Below are positions 1 to 5,074 of a DNA stretch of 8,227 nt, piece by piece (within the stretch, counting starts at the first letter, position 1; every line of letters starts with the position of its first letter). Where the stretch lies: assembly GCA_027669525.1 (NCBI GenBank), contig JAQEDJ010000063.1, positions 1 through 8,227 on the forward strand. Direction: 5' to 3'. Source of the stretch: Coriobacteriaceae bacterium AM48-5. GTDB lineage: Bacteria > Actinomycetota > Coriobacteriia > Coriobacteriales > Coriobacteriaceae. The notes below the pieces were generated by a model that was not told the origin of the DNA, did no database searches, and saw nothing but the letters and a program-made list of their open reading frames with translations. The translations under genes were made by a program, and so were the position numbers.

Positions 1-79
1 GGCCGCCGCCCACGTACTCCCCGGCCACGAGGGCGAGGCGGACCGCCTCGCCCATGGAGTCGAACTCGACCGTGACCAT
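1..79 (-). CDS. Unknown protein, N-terminal 26 residues only (runs off the window)
   Basis: The minus strand opens at an ATG at 79 and stays open to the window edge, giving 26 residues that start MVTVEFDSMGEAVRLALVAG. A strong GGAGGAGG ribosome binding site lies 7 nt upstream. The start codon is only 4 bp beyond the stop codon of the DUF2958 gene, so the two are almost certainly co-transcribed and translationally coupled. Too little is visible to assign a family. The context, a DUF2958 gene in accessory DNA, suggests a conjugative-element or plasmid-type hypothetical protein. The start and frame are well supported, but the function is unknown. Confidence 0.6.
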   Translation of the reverse strand, partial: MVTVEFDSMGEAVRLALVAGEYVGGG

Positions 80-83
80 GCGG

Positions 84-383
84 CTACCTCCTCCTGACGG
101 CGCTGAGCGGCTTCGGGGAGAAGTGCTCGTCGCGCTCGACGGCGGCGAACCCCATCTGGCGGTTCAGCTCGGCCATCTCCTTGATGCTGAAGTAGCCGAG
201 CTCGTCGTCGTAGCCCTCGACGAGGCCGAACGCCTCGTCCGTGCCGTCGAACTCGAGCAGCCACCAGTCCCATCCGTTCACGCACGAGAAGTAGTGGGCG
301 TAGACCGTGGGGTCCTCCGCCCCGTCCTGCCCATAGAGCCCCGGCACCGTCTTGGCGATTTCCACGGTCATCAGCTGCTGCAT
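84..383 (-). CDS. DUF2958 domain protein
   Basis: This 99-aa protein is recognised as DUF2958 by its conserved string of blocks. Residues 15-20 are GLYGQD, followed by DPTVYAHYFS (24-33), the Trp-rich NGWDWWLLEFDG block (36-47), FGLVEGYDDELGYFSIKEM (52-70) and ERDEHFSPKPLSAV (83-96). The biochemical role of DUF2958 is not known. From memory, the family is common on plasmids and integrative conjugative elements, often near anti-restriction and mobilisation genes. I chose the ATG at 383 because GGAGG sits 6 nt upstream. A longer reading that opens at 629 would add 82 Arg/Ser/Pro-rich residues that look like translated non-coding DNA. The gene is followed after 4 bp by the next gene in the same direction. 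It is cytoplasmic, with no signal or membrane segment. Confidence 0.85.
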   Translation of the reverse strand: MQQLMTVEIAKTVPGLYGQDGAEDPTVYAHYFSCVNGWDWWLLEFDGTDEAFGLVEGYDDELGYFSIKEMAELNRQMGFAAVERDEHFSPKPLSAVRRR

Positions 384-700
384 GTCTTCCTCCGTTCCGG
401 GCACGTGGCCCTCAACATCTCGCCCCTGCGGGCAAAGCCGAATGGCGACGCCGCGCGTCGTCGTCGCTTTGCTCCCTGCAAAGCCGCACCGGAGTGAAGA
501 CGGGTCAAGGGAGGTCCATGACGACCTCCACCAACCGGAGCGGAGCGGAGGTTTGTGCGGGGTCTCATGGGCCCCCTTGACGCGGCGTAGCGGAGGTGCC
601 ACCCGGCCGCGGAGCCGTGGCCGATTCACGGCGGACGCCGGCAGCCCGCGTCCAACATCGATACCATTTAAGGCCCTATTTACTTTTTGAAAGGAGTCGC
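384..700. other. 317-bp non-coding divergent leader with several hairpins
   Basis: No convincing gene lies here. Open frames on both strands give Arg/Pro/Ser-rich peptides without family features. The stretch separates the divergent DUF2958 gene (minus) and the 64-aa gene (plus). Visible structure includes a competing GCAAAGC/GCTTTGC set (432-486, listed separately), a 7-bp hairpin GGAGGTC (510-516)/GACCTCC (523-529) with a 6-nt loop, and an 8-bp inverted repeat GTCAAGGG (504-511)/CCCTTGAC (574-581) that encloses it. An AT-rich island at about 655-690 inside otherwise GC-rich DNA is the most likely divergent promoter zone, but I cannot pick clear -35 and -10 boxes on either strand. Confidence 0.5.
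432..486 (-). promoter_or_regulatory. Three-segment, mutually exclusive hairpin set upstream of DUF2958 gene
   Basis: Read on the minus strand, GCTTTGC (484-478) is followed by a 5-nt loop AGGGA and then GCAAAGC (472-466), a 7-bp hairpin. A third segment GCTTTGC (438-432) can pair with the same middle segment instead. On the plus strand this appears as a direct repeat GCAAAGCCG (432-440 and 478-486) with an inverted copy between. One middle arm with two possible partners is the layout of attenuators and other RNA switches. It ends about 49 nt before the DUF2958 start codon. The pairing is seen directly; a regulatory role is inference. Confidence 0.35.
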
Positions 701-895
701 ATGGAACTCGAAGACATCATTTACGAGCTCACTTGCCTTCATGAGTCGATGCTTTTCTGCTGCGAGGACCGATTCGGTAAGGAGGACCCGGTCTTCGCGC
801 ATTACCGCATGGCGCTGGGGAGGATCGTCAGGGACCTCGAAGAAACCGAGCGGCGCATTCGGACCGAAACGGCCAGTGCTAAATCACGTCAATAA
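701..895 (+). CDS. Small unknown acidic/helical protein, 64 aa
   Basis: An ATG at 701 follows AAGGAG at 691-696 with 4 nt between, so start and frame are well supported. The 64-aa product begins MELEDIIYELTCLHESMLFC and looks wholly helical: an N-terminal hydrophobic/acidic stretch with two adjacent cysteines (20-21), the block DPVFAHYRMAL (29-39), then a charged C-terminal helix rich in Glu and Arg. There is no signal peptide or membrane segment. It is the only plus-strand gene in the left 4 kb, is divergent from the DUF2958 gene, and ends 5 bp before a strong terminator, so it is a single-gene transcript. I do not recognise the family. Small proteins of this kind are common in mobile elements as regulators or accessory factors, but nothing here shows which. 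Confidence 0.65.
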   Translation: MELEDIIYELTCLHESMLFCCEDRFGKEDPVFAHYRMALGRIVRDLEETERRIRTETASAKSRQ

Positions 896-900
896 GAAAC

Positions 901-931
901 GCCCCGGCAATTTACTGCCGGGGCATTTTTT
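901..931. terminator. Strong intrinsic terminator between convergent genes
   Basis: A perfect 9-bp stem GCCCCGGCA (901-909)/TGCCGGGGC (916-924) with a 6-nt loop is followed by six T at 926-931 on the plus strand, a textbook terminator for the 64-aa gene. On the minus strand the same hairpin is preceded by an A run and followed by GTTTCTT, so it can also stop transcription from the DUF4268 gene, whose TAA overlaps the T run. Confidence 0.9.
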
Positions 932-1862
932 AGAGCTCGATCTCCGCGATTATTTTTTTCATCTCGAGGGCCCATCCGAGCTGCTCCTCGATGTACCCCG
1001 GCCATGCGTCCTGGTGGCCCTTGATGGGGTGGCCCGCCTTGTAGAAGCGCAGCCCCGATGCCTTTTTCGCATCGAAGGATGCCGCTGTCAGCCCGAGGTG
1101 CTCCTCGAAGACCCCGCTGTTGGCGATGGCGCGGTGCCCGATCTCCTTGTCGTCGTCCACGTACAGCTCGATGCCCGTGCGGCCCCTTTGCGTATCGATG
1201 AGCAGGGCGAGATGGTATGCCGAGACCCCCAGGCGAAGCGTCGACCAATGGTCCTTGCTGGGCTTCTGCGGGCTGAACTCCTTGAGGAACTCCGGATGGC
1301 CGCCCGCCACATCGCGGTAGGCCGTCCAGTACGCCAGCTTGACCTTTTCGGTCTCGCTGAGCCCCTCGGAGAGCTTCACGGTCTTGGTCCACTCGTTCGG
1401 CTGCTCGACCACGCCGAAGCGCGGGGCGGGCAGGGAGTCCCCGATCTTCCAGAGCTCGACCTCGACCAGGAAGAACCCGAAGTCGCTGTCGGTGTGCTGG
1501 TTGAGCCACTCGATGGCCTGGCGGTGCTCGTCGCGGGCGCGCGCCACGACCCAGATGACGACCTCGGCGCCCTTGCCGGCGGCGTACGTGATCACCTTGC
1601 CGAGATGGTCGTGGTTGGTGTCCTCGAGCTGGTTCTCGATGATCACCTTGCGGCCCGTACCGGACTCCTGCGCGTAGATGTCCACGTTGAACGATCCGAC
1701 CGAGGACTCCGTCTCTATGAGCTCGAGCTCGATTCCGACCGCCGTCCCGAGGGTTGCGAGGTTCTGCTCCTCGGCCAGCCACTTGGTGAAGTCGTGGGCC
1801 TCATGCGGCCACACCTCGCGCAGGGGGACCTTATGGATGGTGTCCAGGTTATAGGTCTTCAT
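930..1862 (-). CDS. DUF4268 protein with PD-(D/E)XK-like N-terminal core
   Basis: This 310-aa protein has an N-terminal segment resembling a PD-(D/E)XK nuclease core. Strand SFNVDIYAQ carries Asp61, VIIENQLE carries Glu76-x-Gln78, and DTNHDHLGKVITYAAG (81-96) follows. The ENQ...HLG...TYA arrangement is characteristic of proteins annotated DUF4268, whose named domain is the C-terminal part (about 165-305). The usual catalytic Lys of E-x-K is replaced by Gln, which I recall as normal for this group. Nuclease activity is therefore plausible but unproven. The start at 1862 overlaps the upstream GIY-YIG gene by 14 bp and has an AGAGGG site; an upstream in-frame ATG at 1937 lies inside that gene and is rejected. 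The protein is last in the operon and ends at the bidirectional terminator. It has no membrane segment. Confidence 0.85.
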   Translation of the reverse strand: MKTYNLDTIHKVPLREVWPHEAHDFTKWLAEEQNLATLGTAVGIELELIETESSVGSFNVDIYAQESGTGRKVIIENQLEDTNHDHLGKVITYAAGKGAEVVIWVVARARDEHRQAIEWLNQHTDSDFGFFLVEVELWKIGDSLPAPRFGVVEQPNEWTKTVKLSEGLSETEKVKLAYWTAYRDVAGGHPEFLKEFSPQKPSKDHWSTLRLGVSAYHLALLIDTQRGRTGIELYVDDDKEIGHRAIANSGVFEEHLGLTAASFDAKKASGLRFYKAGHPIKGHQDAWPGYIEEQLGWALEMKKIIAEIEL

Positions 1863-2556
1863 CCGCCGCCCTCTCGACCGATAATCCAGTGCCGTTGTAG
1901 AGCCTCTCGCCGTCAAACGAACGCAGCAGGAGCCCACGACGTTCGTCGACGTCCTTCAGCTCGCACGGATACACGAATAGCAAAATGTTTTGTCGGTACT
2001 TGTAGTCAGCGTAGACATCCGGATCGCCCAATCGCGTAGGTATGGACGCGATATCGTCCGCCATACGCTCACTTGACCCCACGTATATTCCGAGATAGTC
2101 GCTGAAGTTCTTATCGTGGTCATGCCTGCGGTATGTCGCGATGAGATAGCAGCCGGGCATATCGTAGCCGTTGAACGCAGCTTCGGAGGCTTTGACCTGC
2201 TGGCAGATGAACTCGTGCAGGGGCATCACCGTCGACGCGCCTTCAAATATTGATTGCCTGGCGGCATCGATCTTCTTGCGAGCCTCCGCGGCGGCCCTTG
2301 AGTCCTGGAACGCCTTCGTGGCATCCCCCAACGCGCCGGCTGCCGCGCCGACGCCTTCCGCCGCCGCACCAAATCCCTTGCCGATGCCGTCGGCAACAGC
2401 ACGCGCGCCGTTGGTTGCCCCGTCGGCAGCGCTTTTCACGGCTCCATCGACATCGAAACCGAGCTGCTTTGCCCCATCGACAACCCCGGCGGCGGCGGCT
2501 AAAACCCCCGCTGCAAGATTCACCGTGTCTTTTACGGTTTTCAAATTGACGGCCAT
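1849..2556 (-). CDS. GIY-YIG-type domain protein with Ala/Gly-rich N-terminus
   Basis: The protein has 235 aa in two parts. Residues about 5-110 are strongly Ala/Gly-rich (for example GAAAEGVGAAAGALGDA at 63-79), probably amphipathic or glycine-zipper-like helices. The C-terminal part (about 130-225) resembles a GIY-YIG nuclease domain: GCYLI (135-139), YVGSS (158-162), an Arg at 164, Glu205 in DVDERRG, and Asn221 in LYNGTG, 16 residues after the Glu as expected. The gap between the GCY and YVG motifs is about 10 residues longer than usual, so the assignment is good but not certain. The gene starts 15 bp after the exonuclease stop with GGGAAGG as ribosome site and overlaps the DUF4268 gene by 14 bp. 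GIY-YIG domains cut DNA in repair, homing and restriction systems. The role of the N-terminal region is unknown; membrane association is possible. Confidence 0.75.
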   Translation of the reverse strand: MAVNLKTVKDTVNLAAGVLAAAAGVVDGAKQLGFDVDGAVKSAADGATNGARAVADGIGKGFGAAAEGVGAAAGALGDATKAFQDSRAAAEARKKIDAARQSIFEGASTVMPLHEFICQQVKASEAAFNGYDMPGCYLIATYRRHDHDKNFSDYLGIYVGSSERMADDIASIPTRLGDPDVYADYKYRQNILLFVYPCELKDVDERRGLLLRSFDGERLYNGTGLSVERAADEDL

Positions 2557-2571
2557 ATCGAGCCTTCCCTT

Positions 2572-3495
2572 CTATTCCGCCTTGCCAAATCGGTTCATGA
2601 CCTCAAGCAACTCGCCCGTCGTGACGATTTTTGCCTGCGAGTTGCCGCTGAAAACTGCGTCGAGCTTGCTTCGTCCCACGTTGTCGCCTATTGCGAGGTA
2701 CTTCGTGCTCTGCGCGGGCTTGCCATCGGTCGCTTTCATCCCGCATTCCTTAAGTGCGGCAAGGATCTCATCGCGATTGTAGCCCGGAGTAACGCCGGAT
2801 ACCTTCACCTTGAGTCCGACCGGATCAGTGATTTCGCCCGGATCGCCCCTGTGGCCCGCCTCCTCGGCTTTCGCCAAAACCTCTTCGATGGTTTCCTGCG
2901 ACCCGTTCACCAGTCCCAAGCCCGTGAAAACACGCTTGCGGCCATGATGGGAGGAGGCATTCGGAGCCCAAACGGCGGGCTCGAGCGCACCGAACTCGCC
3001 GACCAGCCCACGGAAAACCCCAAGGCACGCCTCGGCGTCGCTCATGGCATCGTGGTGGCTATCAAGATGCACGCCGTAATGCTCGCAGAGGTCGACAAGC
3101 GCTCCGGGCAGACCCTTCTGCTTCGCCACCAGCATCGTATCGATTACTTCGATCTCGGGCATTTCGATGTCGTAGGCAGCCAGACTCTTCTTGATGTGGT
3201 GGATGTCGGCGCCGTTGGCGTTATGCGCGACCAGGATGTGGTCTCGCAGCAAATCCGCCAGACCGGCATCCTCCCAGAAGCGGACAAAGGTCGGCATGTC
3301 GTCCAGTGAGTCCCAATCGATTTCCAGATGAGACCTACTCCACCAACCAATCTCGCTCTCAGGATTGATCACCCGGCAAACCGGGTCGCCCAGGCAGTTT
3401 CCCTCAAGATCCGTGAGGATATAAGCGACCTGGCATATCCTCTGCTGGGGATTCGCCGTCTCGCTGTCCCAGAAGATATATCCCTTTTTCGCCAT
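2572..3495 (-). CDS. DEDDh 3'-5' exonuclease (DnaQ/epsilon type) with C-terminal BRCT domain
   Basis: This 307-aa protein carries all DEDDh exonuclease motifs: Exo I FWDSETAN with Asp10 and Glu12, Exo II LVAHNANGADIHHI with Asp97, and Exo III HHDAMSDAEACLGVF with His148 and Asp153. These residues bind two metal ions and remove nucleotides from DNA 3' ends. Residues about 226-302 form a BRCT-like domain similar to the one at the end of NAD-dependent DNA ligase, with VKVSGV, TKYLAIGDNVGRSKLDAV and the final VTTGELLEVM. BRCT domains bind DNA breaks or other proteins. A linker at 186-214 (KRVFTGLGLV...AEEAG) looks like part of a second BRCT start. The size suits stand-alone exonuclease-BRCT proteins rather than a polymerase subunit. 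The ATG at 3495 has AAAGGAAG upstream. It is the first complete gene of the operon and probably processes DNA ends with its nuclease-like neighbours. Confidence 0.9.
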   Translation of the reverse strand: MAKKGYIFWDSETANPQQRICQVAYILTDLEGNCLGDPVCRVINPESEIGWWSRSHLEIDWDSLDDMPTFVRFWEDAGLADLLRDHILVAHNANGADIHHIKKSLAAYDIEMPEIEVIDTMLVAKQKGLPGALVDLCEHYGVHLDSHHDAMSDAEACLGVFRGLVGEFGALEPAVWAPNASSHHGRKRVFTGLGLVNGSQETIEEVLAKAEEAGHRGDPGEITDPVGLKVKVSGVTPGYNRDEILAALKECGMKATDGKPAQSTKYLAIGDNVGRSKLDAVFSGNSQAKIVTTGELLEVMNRFGKAE

Positions 3496-3510
3496 ACGGC
3501 TTCCTTTCCC

Positions 3511-3693
3511 TTAAAACAAACTGTTATCCCATTCGGGTGCCTGGGTTATCGTCCCGACACGGGAAAGGAACAGCGCGTAGAAGGGGTCGTTCTTGAGATA
3601 GTAAACGCAGGCCGCCTCGTACTTGTCGCCCTTCTCCTTGGTCGTTGCCGACCCGTTGACGATAGGGTCAAGGGCATCGTAGACGGTCTTCAT
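3511..3693 (-). CDS. 60-aa ORF, probable N-terminal remnant of a restriction-type helicase
   Basis: The product starts MKTVYDALDPIVNGSATTKE and continues KGDKYEAACVYYLKNDPFYALF, then APEWD and a stop four residues later. From memory, the pattern KG-x-x-(F/Y)E-x-A-x-x-(Y/F)-(F/L)-L-x-NDP followed by a Trp/Pro-rich segment is how large type ISP-like restriction helicases begin. In those proteins the conserved block continues for well over 1,000 residues. Here the frame stops just where it should go on, and the exonuclease gene starts 15 bp later, so a deletion probably removed the helicase body. The start is well supported by AAGGGAG seven nt upstream. It is first in the operon and may now serve only to lead translation. 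A genuine small protein cannot be excluded. Confidence 0.55.
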   Translation of the reverse strand: MKTVYDALDPIVNGSATTKEKGDKYEAACVYYLKNDPFYALFLSRVGTITQAPEWDNSLF

Positions 3694-3886
3694 ATAGCGA
3701 CTCCCTTGTTGTTATTCAGACGTCACTATTTTAGCTAAGGACCGCCGGGACTCCTCCCAATTGGAGTTTATCGGTCGATAAGTCAAGCCGACCGGTCCGC
3801 GATTATCAATGGTTTATCTGCTTCACATAATAAATTGACTCAGGATTCACCCGCAATTCACCCGCAAGGTAAACCGATAAAGAAAA
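3694..3886. other. Repeat-rich intergenic region, likely operon promoter and attachment-site arm
   Basis: This AT-richer stretch between the accessory operon and the tRNA terminator has no gene. It holds the inverted repeat ACTCC (3750-3754)/GGAGT (3763-3767), CGGTCG (3772-3777)/CGACCG (3789-3794), the 8-bp palindrome GACCGGTC (3790-3797), and a wider 9-bp inverted pair TTTATCGGT (3767-3775)/ACCGATAAA (3873-3881). On the minus strand a weak promoter-like pair TTGCGG and TATTAT with an 18-bp spacer lies at about 3825-3855 and could drive the operon. Such clustered repeats beside a tRNA gene suggest recombinase or repressor binding sites. The repeats are seen directly; the roles are inferred. 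Confidence 0.45.
3845..3866. repeat. Exact 11-bp tandem direct repeat near the tRNA 3' end
   Basis: ATTCACCCGCA occurs twice back to back (3845-3855 and 3856-3866), 58 bp from the 3' end of the initiator tRNA gene. Short exact direct repeats next to a tRNA are typical of the arm-type sites bound by the N-terminal domain of tyrosine integrases. The repeat is certain; the integrase role is inference, since no integrase is in view. Confidence 0.7.
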
Positions 3887-3914
3887 AGCTCGGAAGCAAT
3901 TTTGCTTCCGAGCT
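3887..3914 (-). terminator. Intrinsic terminator of the initiator tRNA
   Basis: A 13-bp perfect stem AGCTCGGAAGCAA (3887-3899)/TTGCTTCCGAGCT (3902-3914) lies 10 bp beyond the tRNA CCA end. On the minus strand it is followed by TTTTTCTTT. It is well placed to end tRNA transcription, and it also insulates the accessory operon from the tRNA promoter. Confidence 0.88.
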
Positions 3915-3923
3915 GCAAGTTCT

Positions 3924-4000
3924 TGGTCGCGGGGGCAGGATTTGAACCTACGACCTCCGGGTTATGAGCCCGGCGAGCTACCAGACTGCTCCACCCCGCA
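3924..4000 (-). tRNA. Initiator tRNA-fMet (anticodon CAT)
   Basis: The minus strand folds into a complete 77-nt cloverleaf with the CCA end encoded (3926-3924). The acceptor stem is TGCGGGG/CCCCGCG, the anticodon loop CTCATAA carries CAT, and the T arm contains GGTTCAAATCC. Two features mark it as initiator rather than elongator: three consecutive G-C pairs closing the anticodon loop (GGG/CCC), needed for the ribosomal P site, and a non-Watson-Crick first pair, here U1-G72 where E. coli has C1-A72, which allows formylation. It has its own promoter and terminator. The accessory block lies directly beyond its 3' end, the usual side for tRNA-targeting elements. Confidence 0.95.
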
Positions 4001-4031
4001 ATGTCTGGGCGCCTCATGTGCGCAAGAAAGA

Positions 4032-4060
4032 ATATTACGCGGGAGTTCGGTAAACGGCAA
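4032..4060 (-). promoter_or_regulatory. Sigma-70-type promoter of the initiator tRNA
   Basis: On the minus strand TTGCCG (4060-4055) and TAATAT (4037-4032) are separated by exactly 17 bp. The -10 box ends 31 bp before the tRNA 5' end, which leaves room for a short processed leader. Spacing and both boxes fit a strong housekeeping promoter. The region from 4061 to about 4150 shows nothing else I can name. Confidence 0.6.
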
Positions 4061-4151
4061 GGAAAATCTCGTAGAGCATAATTCCTTCATATTTAAACCC
4101 CTCAGCCCCTATCACCGTAAACGAATCGCGGCCGAGCGCGTCGACGGCGCG

Positions 4152-4157
4152 TATACA
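4152..4157 (+). promoter_or_regulatory. Possible -10 box of the coaX promoter
   Basis: TATACA followed by AT lies 38 bp before the coaX start codon. I see no good -35 box 16-18 bp upstream (CGGCCG occupies that place), so this is a weak candidate chosen mainly by position. Confidence 0.3.
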
Positions 4158-4195
4158 ATGGTGCGCGTCCTTTTATGCCAACACTGGGAGTAGAC

Positions 4196-4969
4196 ATGCT
4201 GCTCGCTATCGATATGGGAAACACGCAGACGGCCATGGGCCTGTTCGACGGAGACGAGCTGGTGCAGTCGTGGCGCATGCCCACCGACCGCTCCTATACC
4301 GCCGACGAGATCCACGTGCGCCTGATGGGTTTCTTTAAGATGTACGGCCTCTCGCTCGATGCGGTTGACGCGATCGCCTTTGCGGGCGTGGTGCCGCAGC
4401 TCTCGCGCGAGTGGCACGCCGTGGCCGACCGCATTGCCGCAGACGCCATCGTCATCGGGCCGCAGACGGCCGCCGTGACCAAGCTGCGCGCGGCGCGTCC
4501 CCAAGCCGTAGGCGCCGATCGCGTCGCTAACGCCGTTGCGGCCGAAACTTTCTACGGCGCGCCGGCAATCGTGGTGGACTTTGGCACCGCGACCAATATC
4601 GACGTCATCGATGAGGACGGTTATTACATTGGCGGAGCGATCGCGCCGGGCATCCGCATCTCCATGGACGCGCTTGCCGCCCGTGCCGCCAAGCTCGCCA
4701 GCGTGCCGCTCGAGGCGCCCGAGCATGCCATCGGCCGCGATACCGAGGAGTGCATCAAGGTCGGCGCCGTGGTGGGCGCTGCTGCCATGGCCGAGGGCCT
4801 GGTCGAGCGCATGAAGCGCGAGCTGGGCCGCGAGGATGCCACCGTTATCGCCACGGGCGGTCTCGCCGGCATCGTCGCCGATTCGACCGATGCCTTCGAC
4901 GTGGTCGACGGACAGCTCACCATCAAGGGCATCTGCGAAATCTACCGCCGCATGCAGGAGCTGGGGTAA
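4196..4969 (+). CDS. coaX: Type III pantothenate kinase
   Basis: CoaX phosphorylates pantothenate to 4'-phosphopantothenate with ATP, the first step of coenzyme A synthesis. It acts in the cytoplasm as a dimer and, unlike CoaA, is not inhibited by CoA and needs a monovalent cation. The 257-aa protein has the expected family length and motifs: the phosphate loop AIDMGNTQ with Asp6, the pantothenate-binding/catalytic GADR (106-109, Asp108), VVDFGTAT (126-133) with Asp128, GGAIAPGI (146-153), and ATGGLA (219-224). The start at 4196 has GGGAG five nt upstream; an ATG at 4175 with no such site is rejected. It is a single-gene unit convergent with the ATPase gene. No classical terminator follows, but palindrome copy 1 at 5025-5067 could fold downstream of it. 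Confidence 0.96.
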   Translation: MLLAIDMGNTQTAMGLFDGDELVQSWRMPTDRSYTADEIHVRLMGFFKMYGLSLDAVDAIAFAGVVPQLSREWHAVADRIAADAIVIGPQTAAVTKLRAARPQAVGADRVANAVAAETFYGAPAIVVDFGTATNIDVIDEDGYYIGGAIAPGIRISMDALAARAAKLASVPLEAPEHAIGRDTEECIKVGAVVGAAAMAEGLVERMKRELGREDATVIATGGLAGIVADSTDAFDVVDGQLTIKGICEIYRRMQELG

Positions 4970-5024
4970 GGCAGGGGCTTAAGTCGAGCACGGGCGCGAG
5001 CGGCGGACTAAGCAATGCATCGGT

Positions 5025-5067
5025 CCTATTCCTCAAAAACGAAATTTTTTCAGTTTTGAGGAATAGG
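5025..5067. repeat. Palindromic 43-bp repeat, copy 1 (between coaX and the ATPase gene)
   Basis: Arms CCTATTCCTCAAAA (5025-5038) and TTTTGAGGAATAGG (5054-5067) pair perfectly over 14 bp around a 15-nt AT-rich centre. The sequence differs from copy 3 at one base of 43 and has the same orientation. It lies 7 bp beyond the ATPase stop and 55 bp beyond the coaX stop, so it could act as a hairpin terminator between convergent genes, although no T run follows the stem on either strand. Confidence 0.9.
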
Positions 5068-5074
5068 CTTTCTG

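Noticed and set aside
518..580. A 20-codon plus-strand reading frame beginning ATG ACG ACC TCC after GGGAGGT
   Set aside because: The ribosome-site-like GGAGG is only 3 nt from the ATG, too close for normal use, and the product is low-complexity; it more likely reflects the hairpin arms.
371..629. Long minus-strand readings upstream of the DUF2958 start, including a 65-aa frame
   Set aside because: The residues are Arg/Pro/Ser/Cys-rich with no family features, while the ATG at 383 has an ideal ribosome site. I treat this as non-coding leader.
687..2039. A 450-codon plus-strand open frame opposite the DUF4268 gene
   Set aside because: It is a shadow of the minus-strand gene in GC-rich DNA, runs through the terminator at 901-931, and has no recognisable domains.
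4175..4195. An upstream ATG at 4175 as the coaX start
   Set aside because: It lacks a ribosome site and adds seven residues before the conserved LLAIDMGNT start, whereas the ATG at 4196 has GGGAG at the right distance.
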